A stretch of 64,000 nt of DNA, taken from contig JAIUNW010000001.1 of NCBI GenBank assembly GCA_020161535.1, positions 186,001 through 250,000 on the forward strand, in the 5' to 3' direction. Shown one piece after another: positions 45,051-54,397 of this stretch. Position numbers and translations under genes: made by a program. Under the pieces are notes generated by a model that was given only the letters and a program-made list of their open reading frames with translations, was not told the DNA's origin and ran no database searches. The stretch is from Bacteroidota bacterium. GTDB lineage: Bacteria > Bacteroidota > Bacteroidia > Chitinophagales > Chitinophagaceae. Numbering within the stretch: the stretch's first letter is position 1; every line of letters starts with the position of its first letter.

Positions 45051-46283
45051 ATGGCAACGACTACTTCATTTACTGAAAAAACAGCCTATTACCTCGATCT
45101 CGAAGCGAAATTCGGTGCCCATAATTACCATCCCTTACCCGTTGTATTGGAGCGGGGCGAAGGCGTATTCCTCTACGATGTGGATGGCAAACGCTATTTC
45201 GATTTCCTCAGCGGCTACAGCGCCGTCAACCAGGGGCATTGCCACCCGGCTATTCTTGCCGCCCTGCAAGCGCAAGCCGGTAAACTAACGCTTACGTCCC
45301 GCGCCTTTCACAACAACCTTTTGGGGGAATATGAAAAGTACATCACCAACTATTTCGGTTTCGATAAAGTGCTGCCCATGAATACCGGTGTGGAAGGCGG
45401 CGAAACGGCCGTCAAGCTGGCACGCCGTTGGGCCTATACCAAGAAGGGCATTCCGGAAAACAAAGCCGTGGTGCTTTTTGCTGAAAATAATTTCTGGGGA
45501 CGAACATTGGCAGCCATTTCAGCTTCCACCGACCCCAGCAGCTATTCGCAATTCGGGCCTTTTATGCCGGGTTTCAAAACCATACCGTATAATGATTTGC
45601 GCGCGTTGGAAATCGCGCTGCAAGATCCGCATGTAGCTGCCTTTATGGTGGAGCCCATTCAAGGCGAAGCCGGCGTTGTGGTGCCAGACGAGGGCTACCT
45701 GCGCGGTATTCGTCGTTTATGCGATCAATATAATGTGTTGTTTATTGCCGACGAAATCCAAACTGGATTGGCCCGTACTGGCAAAATGTTGGCCTGCGAC
45801 CATGAAGCGGTAAAGCCCGATATACTTGTACTGGGGAAAGCATTAAGCGGCGGCTTTTTGCCGGTGAGTGCCGTATTGGCCAATGACGACGTAATGCTGA
45901 CCATCAAACCCGGCGAGCATGGCTCTACCTATGGCGGCAATCCGCTTGCTTGTGCCGTTGCCATGGCAGCACTGAAAGTGTTGAAAGACGAAAAGCTGGC
46001 AGAAAAGGCCGAAGTGCTGGGTGAACAATTGCGAACATCATTGACAAACCTGCGTTCACCCTATATCAGTACCATCAGGGGCAAAGGTTTGTTGAATGCC
46101 ATCGTCATAGACCATCCCAACAAAGAGGCTGCCTGGCAATTGTGTTTACTGCTCATGGAAAACGGCCTGTTGGCAAAACCAACGCATGGCGACAAAATTC
46201 GTTTGGCGCCGCCACTGGTCATCAGCAAAGAACAGTTGGAAGAAGCTGTGGACATTATCGGTCATTGCTTACAACAATTATAA
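45051..46283 (+). CDS. rocD: Ornithine--oxo-acid transaminase
   Basis: A 410-residue class III aminotransferase. The order of motifs fits ornithine aminotransferase: [18 protein letters not shown] near the start, [65 protein letters not shown] and [15 protein letters not shown] with the PLP-binding Lys. It converts ornithine and 2-oxoglutarate to glutamate-semialdehyde and glutamate. Could complete an arginine route with the deiminase and CtlX genes at 23-25 kb. The 3' end overlaps the convergent gene by 6 bases. Confidence 0.94.
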   Translation: MATTTSFTEKTAYYLDLEAKFGAHNYHPLPVVLERGEGVFLYDVDGKRYFDFLSGYSAVNQGHCHPAILAALQAQAGKLTLTSRAFHNNLLGEYEKYITNYFGFDKVLPMNTGVEGGETAVKLARRWAYTKKGIPENKAVVLFAENNFWGRTLAAISASTDPSSYSQFGPFMPGFKTIPYNDLRALEIALQDPHVAAFMVEPIQGEAGVVVPDEGYLRGIRRLCDQYNVLFIADEIQTGLARTGKMLACDHEAVKPDILVLGKALSGGFLPVSAVLANDDVMLTIKPGEHGSTYGGNPLACAVAMAALKVLKDEKLAEKAEVLGEQLRTSLTNLRSPYISTIRGKGLLNAIVIDHPNKEAAWQLCLLLMENGLLAKPTHGDKIRLAPPLVISKEQLEEAVDIIGHCLQQL

Positions 46284-46703
46284 AGCGTCGCGATCGGCAA
46301 CCGGTTCTGTTGTTTTTTGCTGCTGAATCGGCAGGTCCGGAAACAAGGCCATGGCCATCAGCAACAAAGACGCGCCGATCAGCAAATACAAGCCGAAGTG
46401 TTTTTCCGGACAATCGCCGCCCTGGCAGGTACTGAGCAAAATATAATTGCGGATGGCCCAGGCCAGGTTAAAGGCAGCGAAAAAAAGATTGATTCGCTTT
46501 GACCAGATCCGAGGAATAATAAACAAAAGCACCGCGATGCTGCTCATCATTGCATTCATCAAACCTGGTTTGCCAAATCGGGTGCCAGCCGATGCAAAGC
46601 CGCTCACCGCAATTTGTTTGTCGGGAATGGATATCCATATCATGCAGCAGGAGCCAATAACGGCTACTGCTGCAAGAACGCCAATCAACGAAGAATACTT
46701 CAT
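46278..46703 (-). CDS. Small membrane protein of unknown function
   Basis: A 141-residue protein with about four hydrophobic segments (residues 6-22, 51-65, 73-90 and 109-126), the first loop containing a polar stretch with [21 protein letters not shown]. Family not recognised. A perfect -7 element ends 4 bases before its ATG. Confidence 0.65.
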   Translation of the reverse strand: MKYSSLIGVLAAVAVIGSCCMIWISIPDKQIAVSGFASAGTRFGKPGLMNAMMSSIAVLLFIIPRIWSKRINLFFAAFNLAWAIRNYILLSTCQGGDCPEKHFGLYLLIGASLLLMAMALFPDLPIQQQKTTEPVADRDAL

Positions 46704-46707
46704 GTAG

Positions 46708-46715
46708 CAAATATA
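46708..46715 (-). promoter_or_regulatory. -7 promoter element, perfect TAnnTTTG
   Basis: On the minus strand TATATTTG ends only 4 bases before the ATG at 46703, immediately downstream of the stop codon of the giant adhesin gene. A leaderless mRNA is predicted. Confidence 0.6.
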
Positions 46716-46995
46716 CTATCGCATCAGCGTAATGGTTCCTTTGCGCATAAACGATCCACTGTTATAGGTATAAATTTTAATGGTGTACACATAAGCGCCC
46801 GGAGGCTGTGGTGAACCGCGATAGGTTCCGTCCCAACCCTTGTCTTTGTCGCGCGTTTCAAACACCAGGTTACCCCACTGGTTATAAATGCGCATTTCAA
46901 TTCTTTGTATCGACGTGCCATACACTTTGAACAGGTCATTACTTCCGTCGTTATTGGGCGTAAACGCGTTGGGAATAAAGAGTTCTTTGGTGTTA
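46716..46995 (-). other. Type B T9SS C-terminal sorting domain
   Basis: The last 90 or so residues carry the gliding-motility-associated C-terminal signature: PNAFTPNNDGSNDLF, IYNQWGNLVFE and GWDGTYRG followed by beta strands ending KGTITLMR. Type B clients usually need a PorP/SprF partner; none is encoded in the window. Confidence 0.9.
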
Positions 46996-49900
46996 TCGGT
47001 GATGGTCACAAACACGCTGGCCGTATCCAAACAGCCCTCCGGCGATTGCAGGATCACCGAAATGGTTTTCGACGTATCCGACATGCTGATGGTTTGACTA
47101 GTCGCCTGTTGCTGACTGAACAACGAAGCTGGCGTCCAGGCCAATGCGGTAAATGGTGCATTGGCTGTTGCCGTAAACGTGGCTGGATAACCCGACATCA
47201 CCGGATTGGCGCTAACGTTTAGATCAGCTTTGAAATCACGTACAAAGATGTTGATGGTTTCGGTTTGGCGACAACCCAGTGGGCTGGTCGCCGTGGCTGT
47301 ATAGTTGCCAGTCTCTGCCGGGCGCACAACGAAACTGTTGCTGGTTTCGCCAGTCTGCCAGCGAATGCTGCTACCTGGTGCCACCGCTTCGATCGTTATC
47401 TCCTCCCCTTTACAAATCTGGGTACGATTGGTTGTTAATTGCAGCGCAGGTTGTGGCGCAATTTGTACCTGTACCGCCTTGATGTCGGATGCACAACCAT
47501 TCGCTGACCTACCCCGAATATAATAGGTGCCCGACGAATATACAGCCGACGGATTTTGCAGGGTAATGGTACCGGCTGCATCCATAAAATACTGGAAGCT
47601 GAGACCGGTAGTGCTACCACTGGTAATATAGGCGGCGGTAAGATCAACCGTGCCCGGAGCACATACAAAGGTTGGATCATGCACTACCAATGTAGGCCCA
47701 TCGATATCGATAGAGGTATTTGCTGTACCGGTACAGGTACCACCATTTACTGAATAGAAAATCGTGTAGTGGCCGGCACTGCTGTTTAACAGGTCAATTT
47801 CACCGGTAGCACTGTTGATGACCAGTCCGTTGCCCGACGAATAGGATCCGCCAGCCAGACCAGTGCGTGTAACAGTAGCCGTTCCAGTGCGACAGAATGT
47901 GCTGTTACCATAGGTAATCGACACAATAGGTGTGGTGTCAATGGTTACGACAACAGGCTGTATGCTGCTACATCCGGCAGCCGTTGTGCCTTTGATATAA
48001 TACCTGCCCGATGCATTTACAGCACCGGCATTGGCCAGCGTTGTGGTCGCCGCCGAATCGGTGAAATAAGTAAAGGTCAATCCTGCCGTGCTGCCTGCTG
48101 TGATCGCACTTGCTCTCAAATTCACGGTAGCCGGTGCACATACCGCAGCAGGATTTGTGATGGTAACCACCGGCACAGCGTTGATGGTGATCGAAGTAGT
48201 GGTGGTTGAATTACAAGGTCCATTGCTAAAGGCATAAGTGACCGTATAGCTGCCTGTATTGCTATTGGCGAGATCAATGTCACCAGTGGTGCTGTTGATC
48301 GACAAGCCAGCAGTAGAAGAATAGGTTCCTCCGCTTTGTCCATTTTGCGTTACCGTGGCGGTACCGGCATTACAATAGGGCGTATTGCCATAACTAATGC
48401 TGGCCGTTGCCCGAGCTACCACGGTTACTTTGATGGCAGCACTGGTATCGCTACAACCGCCTGAAATCACCACACGTTTGTACCAGGTAGTGGCCGTTAA
48501 TGCGGGGGCTGAATAATCACTAGCAGCCGCACTGCCAATGGGGTTCCACGACGAGCTGTCGGTACTATTAAGCCATTTAAACGCAAAGCTGCCATTACCA
48601 CCTCCGGGCGTTGAGCCGGTAAAGCTGGCCGGCGTTGATCCGCTGCAGATTTCCTGGGAAGCAGTTATGCTGTTATTTGTAATGACCGGATTGATGGTGA
48701 CCACTACCGGTTTGATATCAACACAAGTAGGCGAAGTAGCCACCCGGATATAGTAAGTACCGGCACTGGTTATGGTTTCGGGGTTTGACAGCTGGCTGGT
48801 TGCCTGGGCATCGGTCCAGTACGTGAGCGGTTGGCCATATAATTGACTACCGGCGGTAATGGCCGCGGCGGTAATGTCGACCTGAACAGGTACACATTGG
48901 GGCGCCGGATTGGTAATGACCAACGATGGTTGTTGTGACACACTGAGTGATGCCGGTTGGGTATTGATCGGGCAGCCATCGGACGTAACAACGCAAACAT
49001 ATTGGTTCGCATGCATGGCGGTGGTTACACCTGTTAATTGAAGTGTGGCTGTTTGAGCGCCACTGTAAATGCCGCCGTTGCTGATATTAACAAAACTGCC
49101 GCTACCGGTTTTTTCGCGCCATTGGTAACTAAGGGCATTGCCGGTGGCTACCACGGTAAACGACGCATTACCGGACAAACAGGTACTGGTGTTGCTGGGC
49201 TGTTGGGTGATGATAGGACCATGCACAGTCAGTTTGGCTGCCAAGGTCGTATCCATTGTTGGCGTACAGTATCCGCCCACGATACAACGATATTGGTATC
49301 CATCAAAATCGGTCGACGGCGTCATTACCGTAAGGGTGGAAGTTTGTGTTCCGGCATAGTTAAGGCCGTCGGCTATATCGGTAAAACTGCCTGCGGGTAC
49401 ACGCACCTGCCATCTATACGTGACGGAAGAACCGGTGGCATTGATGATGAATTTCGTAGACGTTCCTGCACAAGTGATGGTGTCGCGCGGATTGCTTGTA
49501 CTGGTTGCCGCATTGATGGTAATGGCAATTGGCCAACTGTTAACGCCTGCACAAGTATTGCCCGAATACACCGTACGGAGATACGAGGTGGTAGTGGTTA
49601 CAGGACCTGGATCATAATCTTTACCTGTTGCGCCGGGAATGGGTACCCAAGTGCCGTTAATTAACTGCTGCCACTGATAGGTATAGCTACCGTTTCCGCC
49701 GCCTGGCGTACTACCAATGAACGGAGTTGGCGTGCCTCCCGCGCAATAATTTTGGCGGTTTTCAATGGAGTTATTTGTAATGGGCGGCAATAAGCTGAGG
49801 GTGTACACGCCCGAGGTTGCTGTAAATGGCGAACAACTACCGGTAACGATCACACGAAGTTGATAACCATCCATATTGGCAGTAGCACCGTGTATGCGAA

Positions 49901-52900
49901 GATTGGCTGTGGTGACATCGCCAAATACGCCGTAGTTGGCCAGGTTGCTCCAACTACTTCCCTGGTTGATCTGCCACTGGTAGGTTAGGCCAATACCGGT
50001 AGCTGTTACACAGGGATACACAACGGTACCCACACAATAGTTTATGGTACCCGCTGTAGAGGTTATGACTGGCGCACTATTGGTGGTAAGCACTGCCCTA
50101 TTGGACGTAAGCGCTGTTGAGGAGCAGCCAGAAGAAACAATGCGTACATAATAACTGTAACCATTCATGGCGGCTGTGGCACCCGTAACGGTCAGTGTTG
50201 GGGTTTGGGTGCCGCTGTACATGCCAGCATCAGCCAGGGCTGTTGAAATGCCACTATTGTATTCATACCACTGGTAGGACAATGTACCCGGTCCGGAGGC
50301 ACTCACCGCAAAGTTCGCTGTTCCACCGGCACAAATGGCGGTTGCGGTCGGCTGGCTGCTAATAGCCAGCGCCGCCGCTCTATTAACGACGACTACATTG
50401 CTATAGGTTGAACAGGCGCCATTGGAAACCATCCGGCGATACCAGGTAGTTACATTTGTTGGGCTCGGGGTATAATTATTTTGGTTGTTGGTACCGGCCG
50501 CAGTAACAAATCCGGTGCTGGCCGAAACGGTGCTGCTTTCCCACAAGTAGGTATAGGTACCAGCAGCATTTCCTGTCAGTGTTGCGGCGGCTGCGTTACC
50601 ACACAAATTTTGGTCGCTGCCAATGGTATTGATAATAGCGTTGACAACGGTAAGCACGGCCGGCGTGGAGGTTGCCGAATTACCACAAGTGCTGGTAACC
50701 ACACACTGGTAGCTATTACTGCTCATGGTGGTCGTTACATTGTTCACCGTTAAGGTATTGGTGGTAGTTCCGCTAAAGCTTGCATTGTCTGAGATATTGT
50801 TGAATAGGCCGCTACCGATTCTCTCCTGCCACTGGTAACTGAGGCCTGACCCACTGGCCGTGAGCGCAAAGCTAACCGAGTTGCCCGCACAAATGGTTTT
50901 CGACGCCGGTTGCGAATTGATAACCGGGGTGTTGCTCAGAGTAAGTGTAACCGTGTTGGAAGTTAGTGATGCTGCACAACTACCGGTTATCAGTACCCGG
51001 TATTGATAACCTGCCATGCCTGCCGTTACATTGGTGAAATCAAGTTTGGCTGTTGTGGCGCCTGCATACACCGCATTGTTGCTGATATTGCTCCAACCCG
51101 ATCCGGTGTTGAGTTGCCATTGATAACTGGTGGCTGTTCCGGCTATTACGACAGCCGTTGAACTATTGCCACCGACGCAGGCAACAGGGTTATTTGGTTG
51201 TGTATTGATCGAAATCACCGGCTTGACAGTTACCAGTACAGCCGCCGTATAGGCGACTGCGTTGCCAGAACAAGCGGTAACCATTCTTCTGAAATATCGA
51301 TCGGCTGTTAGTCCGCTGGCAGTATACGATGCAGCGGTGGCACCGCTGATATTTGACCAGCCGATATTATCGGTCGACTCTTGCCATTGGTAGATATAGT
51401 TGCCATCGGCGCCGGTGGGTAATGCTGTGCTGCTAATTGCGCTCGATGCGGGCGTGCCGCAGGCTGTTGCTGCCGCCGAAATAGCACCAGGTGTAAGCGC
51501 CGGGGACATCGACACGGTCAGGGTATTTGAATAAGCCGTTTCACCACAAGCACTTGTCACCATTCGCCTAAAACAGGTTGGTACAGTAATGGCTGTGGTA
51601 GCTGCATAGGTGGCTGCATTGGCACCGGCAATATTTGTCCAGCCGCCAGTACAATTGTTTTGCGATTGCCATTGGTACGTAAATGTACAACCGCCCGTTG
51701 CCGCCGTTGTGCTGGTAAAAGGATTGGGTATAGCATTGGCACAAATGGTTTGGTTGCTGCCAATGGTTCCACCCGTCAGTGCTGCGGTGGAAACCAATAC
51801 CAGGTTCAAACCGCCCTGCGAACTACCGCCATATTCACGCCAGCGGAATTCTACTTTATCGGTTGCCCCCAATGTACCCGTCCACACCGCAGCATGGCTG
51901 TCACAACAACCATTGTGTGAGAAAACCTCCACGCCATTGATGAGTAGATAGCCGGGATCGTCGTGTGCGGTAACATCAATTCGATACGTTCCGGGACTGA
52001 AATTGGTTCTGCGATAGCTAACCCAATGGTTATCGCTGTTCACCTGGCAACCCTGGTAACCGGTCGCCTGGTCAGGGCTGCTAGCAACAGCCCACTTGCT
52101 GGTACTGATAAAGGAAAGTGCTGTTTCTGTATAATAGCCGCGGTAAATCGCATTGTTAAAATCAACACCGGCCGTTGCATAGGCATATACATTCCATTGA
52201 CCGTTGCCAAACACCGACGGGTCTCCCGGCGGCGTGATGGACGGATTGTAGGTAACCACATTTGAATAGACTGTTGCACCACAGTTATCGGTTGCTCTAC
52301 GTCTAAACTGGGTAGTAACGGTAACGGTGGTTCCAGCGGTATAACTCGGATCGGTCGCACCGGCAATGGTTGTCCAGGTGCCACCATTGTCAGTAGAATA
52401 CTGCCAAGCGTAAGTCGGATAACAACCGTTGCCAGCCCGGCTGGTACTAACAATAATGGGTACATCACCGGCGCAAAGCGTAGGGTTGCTGGCGCTGATG
52501 GCACCGGGTGTTAATGGTGACTGTGGTACCTGGGTAAACCGAAGACCAATTTCGCCGGGCCCGCCTGTGTTGCGCCACCGCACTTCAATTTTATCGGTGG
52601 GCGACAAGAATCCCCGCCACACATTGTTCTGTATAGTTGGCCAGGCCAAGGCGGTCACCGTCTGGCCGTTGATGATAATGGTAGTACTGTCATCGTCGAG
52701 CGTAACGTCTATCTGGTAGAAGCCGGCAGGTATACCGGTTCTTTTCATACTGGATGAATAATAGGTATTGAAAACCTGGCATCCCTGGTAACCACTAGCC
52801 GTAGAAGGTATGCCCGTATTGGGGTATCTGGAAGTGGTAGCAAAGGTTAGATTGGGTTCTGTGTAGTAGCCCGCGTACAATGAATAATTGACATCATTGT

Positions 52901-53765
52901 ACAAGTATACATTCCATACATTGTTGCCAAACACATTGGGATCACCCGGCGGTACAGCATCCAGGTAGATTGTTTGCGGTGCGGTGCTGGCGCTGTTGCC
53001 ACAAACATCATGAACGGTTCTGCGAACCTGCGTTTGTGCATATACACTCCAGGGCAGGGTCCAGGTTTTGCCGGTAGCCCCGGCAACTGTTTTCCACGTA
53101 ACACCATTGTCTTCAGAATATTCCCAGCTATACCCGCTGATGGTACAGCCACCGGAGGCCGCCGTTAGTTCGGTAAACGGTGATGGTGGCACGTTGTTCG
53201 TACAAATGTGCTGACTGGGCGTAATGCTGCCTGCCGTTAGTGGTGTCGGTGTTACTGCTGATAGTGTAATGGATGAAAATGCACTGCCACCGCCTTGAAA
53301 GACGCGCATTTCAATTTTATCGTTGGCTGACAATGGCCCCGTCCACACGTTGGTATGCGCATCGCAACAACCAATATGCGAAAATACCAGCACACCATTT
53401 ATATATAGGTATACATTATCATCGTGCGCCGGAATATCTATTTGGTAAACACCTGTTGTAAAGCCGGTGCGTTTGTGCACAGTCCAATTAAAAGTGGGTG
53501 CTACATAACAGCCAGCGTATCCCGATGCGGTAGAGGGTGAAGCAGTACCTGCCCATCGGTTGGTAGTATTGAAGTTTAGTATTGGCTCTGTATAATAGCC
53601 CTTGTAGTTAGCCGCCGTGAACAGCGTATTGCCGGTAGGGTTTTGATAGACATATACATTCCAGGCACCGTTGCCGAAAACGCTGGTATCACCCGGCGAG
53701 GTAAAATATACCGTCGTTTTAACCGGTACAGTGGCTGCCTTTGTTCCGCAGGCATCTGTCACCAC
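46716..53765 (-). CDS. Giant T9SS type B cargo protein (body, 2349 residues)
   Basis: The open part of a giant surface or secreted protein. From the N-terminus: three alternating pairs of a PA14-like module and an Ig/SprB-like module (about residues 1-700), about eight Ig-like modules with the YQWQ core motif, two SprB-like GSTPGGGNGSY/F modules, three CxP...YYIRG modules and two YGN...GTATVT modules, then a C-terminal type B sorting domain (IPNAFTPNNDGSNDLFKVYG, IYNQWGNLVFE, GWDGTYRG, GAYVYTIKIY). The type B domain directs export by the type IX secretion system. No signal peptide is present here: it lies in the same frame at 53784-54074, beyond an in-frame TAA. As it stands the body should not be exported. 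Confidence 0.85.
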   Translation of the reverse strand: MVTDACGTKAATVPVKTTVYFTSPGDTSVFGNGAWNVYVYQNPTGNTLFTAANYKGYYTEPILNFNTTNRWAGTASPSTASGYAGCYVAPTFNWTVHKRTGFTTGVYQIDIPAHDDNVYLYINGVLVFSHIGCCDAHTNVWTGPLSANDKIEMRVFQGGGSAFSSITLSAVTPTPLTAGSITPSQHICTNNVPPSPFTELTAASGGCTISGYSWEYSEDNGVTWKTVAGATGKTWTLPWSVYAQTQVRRTVHDVCGNSASTAPQTIYLDAVPPGDPNVFGNNVWNVYLYNDVNYSLYAGYYTEPNLTFATTSRYPNTGIPSTASGYQGCQVFNTYYSSSMKRTGIPAGFYQIDVTLDDDSTTIIINGQTVTALAWPTIQNNVWRGFLSPTDKIEVRWRNTGGPGEIGLRFTQVPQSPLTPGAISASNPTLCAGDVPIIVSTSRAGNGCYPTYAWQYSTDNGGTWTTIAGATDPSYTAGTTVTVTTQFRRRATDNCGATVYSNVVTYNPSITPPGDPSVFGNGQWNVYAYATAGVDFNNAIYRGYYTETALSFISTSKWAVASSPDQATGYQGCQVNSDNHWVSYRRTNFSPGTYRIDVTAHDDPGYLLINGVEVFSHNGCCDSHAAVWTGTLGATDKVEFRWREYGGSSQGGLNLVLVSTAALTGGTIGSNQTICANAIPNPFTSTTAATGGCTFTYQWQSQNNCTGGWTNIAGANAATYAATTAITVPTCFRRMVTSACGETAYSNTLTVSMSPALTPGAISAAATACGTPASSAISSTALPTGADGNYIYQWQESTDNIGWSNISGATAASYTASGLTADRYFRRMVTACSGNAVAYTAAVLVTVKPVISINTQPNNPVACVGGNSSTAVVIAGTATSYQWQLNTGSGWSNISNNAVYAGATTAKLDFTNVTAGMAGYQYRVLITGSCAASLTSNTVTLTLSNTPVINSQPASKTICAGNSVSFALTASGSGLSYQWQERIGSGLFNNISDNASFSGTTTNTLTVNNVTTTMSSNSYQCVVTSTCGNSATSTPAVLTVVNAIINTIGSDQNLCGNAAAATLTGNAAGTYTYLWESSTVSASTGFVTAAGTNNQNNYTPSPTNVTTWYRRMVSNGACSTYSNVVVVNRAAALAISSQPTATAICAGGTANFAVSASGPGTLSYQWYEYNSGISTALADAGMYSGTQTPTLTVTGATAAMNGYSYYVRIVSSGCSSTALTSNRAVLTTNSAPVITSTAGTINYCVGTVVYPCVTATGIGLTYQWQINQGSSWSNLANYGVFGDVTTANLRIHGATANMDGYQLRVIVTGSCSPFTATSGVYTLSLLPPITNNSIENRQNYCAGGTPTPFIGSTPGGGNGSYTYQWQQLINGTWVPIPGATGKDYDPGPVTTTTSYLRTVYSGNTCAGVNSWPIAITINAATSTSNPRDTITCAGTSTKFIINATGSSVTYRWQVRVPAGSFTDIADGLNYAGTQTSTLTVMTPSTDFDGYQYRCIVGGYCTPTMDTTLAAKLTVHGPIITQQPSNTSTCLSGNASFTVVATGNALSYQWREKTGSGSFVNISNGGIYSGAQTATLQLTGVTTAMHANQYVCVVTSDGCPINTQPASLSVSQQPSLVITNPAPQCVPVQVDITAAAITAGSQLYGQPLTYWTDAQATSQLSNPETITSAGTYYIRVATSPTCVDIKPVVVTINPVITNNSITASQEICSGSTPASFTGSTPGGGNGSFAFKWLNSTDSSSWNPIGSAAASDYSAPALTATTWYKRVVISGGCSDTSAAIKVTVVARATASISYGNTPYCNAGTATVTQNGQSGGTYSSTAGLSINSTTGDIDLANSNTGSYTVTYAFSNGPCNSTTTTSITINAVPVVTITNPAAVCAPATVNLRASAITAGSTAGLTFTYFTDSAATTTLANAGAVNASGRYYIKGTTAAGCSSIQPVVVTIDTTPIVSITYGNSTFCRTGTATVTRTGLAGGSYSSGNGLVINSATGEIDLLNSSAGHYTIFYSVNGGTCTGTANTSIDIDGPTLVVHDPTFVCAPGTVDLTAAYITSGSTTGLSFQYFMDAAGTITLQNPSAVYSSGTYYIRGRSANGCASDIKAVQVQIAPQPALQLTTNRTQICKGEEITIEAVAPGSSIRWQTGETSNSFVVRPAETGNYTATATSPLGCRQTETINIFVRDFKADLNVSANPVMSGYPATFTATANAPFTALAWTPASLFSQQQATSQTISMSDTSKTISVILQSPEGCLDTASVFVTITDNTKELFIPNAFTPNNDGSNDLFKVYGTSIQRIEMRIYNQWGNLVFETRDKDKGWDGTYRGSPQPPGAYVYTIKIYTYNSGSFMRKGTITLMR
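51782..53699 (-). repeat. Three PA14-like coding repeats, period about 730 bases
   Basis: Three copies start at about 53699, 52955 and 52237 with SPGDTSVFG, PPGDPNVFG and PPGDPSVFG, each followed by WNVYxY, YYTE, STASGYxGC or a like segment, YQID or YRID, INGxxV and DKIE or DKVE. The strand pattern with INGVEVFSH resembles PA14-type carbohydrate-binding domains. Copies 1 and 3 share SHxGCCDxH; copy 2 lacks it. Ig-like modules of about 95 residues lie between them. Confidence 0.8.
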
Positions 53766-53783
53766 GCGCCGGTACCAGGTGGT

Positions 53784-53786
53784 TTA
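53784..53786 (-). other. In-frame TAA stop interrupting the adhesin gene
   Basis: On the minus strand the frame reads TETAAIS, then TAA, then TTWYRRVVTDACG. The continuation matches the ends of paralogous modules in the same protein (VTTWYRRMV, ATTWYKRVV), and the frame before and after the stop is identical, so the stop sits inside a module. Confidence 0.92.
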
Positions 53787-54074
53787 GCTGATGGCAGCTG
53801 TTTCTGTGTAACCTGTACCGGTTGCACCCGCTATATCACTCCAGGCGATACTGTCGATCGATTGTTGCCACTGATAGGTTTTGGTCGTACACCCGCCGGC
53901 GGCAGCGGTGACTTCCACCAAAGGCCGGGCTGGTATTTCACCACTACATATCGATTGGTTGTAATTAATGGCACCAGGTGTCAATGCTTGCGCCCAGAGC
54001 GACTGCGCTCCACAGATAAAGAGTAATAGGAAAACAAAAAAACGACTAACCTTTCTTACGGTTGTAATAGGCAT
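53784..54074 (-). pseudogene. N-terminal fragment of the giant T9SS cargo gene
   Basis: A 96-residue frame with a signal peptide (hydrophobic core FFVFLLLFICGAQSLWAQ) and the first part of an Ig/SprB-like module (ALTPGAINYNQSICSGEIP, YQWQQSIDSIAWSDIAG). It is in the same frame as the 2349-residue body, from which it is separated by one TAA and 18 further bases before the next Met. Together they would make one protein of about 2450 residues. Either a nonsense mutation, a sequence error, or readthrough explains the break. The stop falls in the middle of a module, so the fragment would not fold as a complete domain. Confidence 0.85.
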
Positions 54075-54205
54075 TGGAAATACACTTGTAGGGTTTAGGG
54101 CCGAACAACCCGATGAAGGTTGCCGAAGACTCTAAAAACTGCTAAACGGTTGATTTATTGCATTAAGTAGCCAAAACTGCAAAGAAATTGGCGGAGGGTC
54201 TATAT

Positions 54206-54230
54206 TGAAAAACCCGCTCTTTAGCGGGTT
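54206..54230 (-). terminator. Intrinsic terminator after tRNA-Cys
   Basis: On the minus strand AACCCGCT-AAAG-AGCGGGTT forms a perfect 8-base stem followed by TTTCAA (five T in a row including the stem end). It follows tRNA-Cys by 15 bases. Confidence 0.8.
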
Positions 54231-54245
54231 GAAAATCGATTAGGG

Positions 54246-54316
54246 AGGTCCCGAGCAGATTCGAACTGCTGTGGAAGCTTTTGCAGAGCTCTGCCTAACC
54301 ACTCGGCCACGGGACC
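54246..54316 (-). tRNA. tRNA-Cys (anticodon GCA)
   Basis: A complete 71-base cloverleaf on the minus strand: acceptor GGTCCCG/CGGGACC, D stem GCC/GGC, anticodon stem GAGCT/AGCTT with loop CTGCAAA (anticodon GCA), T arm AGCAG-TTCGAAT-CTGCT, discriminator U73 as expected for Cys. The 3' CCA is not encoded (the next bases are CCC). Confidence 0.95.
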
Positions 54317-54329
54317 TTTCAAACTGGGC

Positions 54330-54361
54330 ACGAATGTAGCTTTTTTATACATTCGTTACAA
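54330..54361. promoter_or_regulatory. tRNA-Cys promoter inside a divergent dyad
   Basis: On the minus strand TTG (54359-54361), 20 bases, TACATTCG (54331-54338) form a -33/-7 promoter for tRNA-Cys. The same octamer TACATTCG occurs on the plus strand at 54348-54355, facing the nucleoside phosphorylase gene. The two lie in a perfect inverted repeat, ACGAATGTA (54330-54338) and TACATTCGT (54348-54356), spaced by 9 bases. Confidence 0.5.
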
Positions 54362-54397
54362 GTAAACACGCAATTTCTTCTCAATCAATCAGTAAGC

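Noticed and set aside
49038..49664. A 208-codon plus-strand frame within the adhesin region
   Set aside because: Antisense to Ig-like modules that continue in a single frame; the product is not protein-like.
53163..53216. A second frame break in the adhesin
   Set aside because: The frame stays open from 53783 down to the stop at 46716; only the TAA at 53784 interrupts it.
46716..54074. CRISPR array suspected from repetitive sequence
   Set aside because: Repeats are degenerate, about 270-730 bases long and coding, with no short exact repeats and even spacers.
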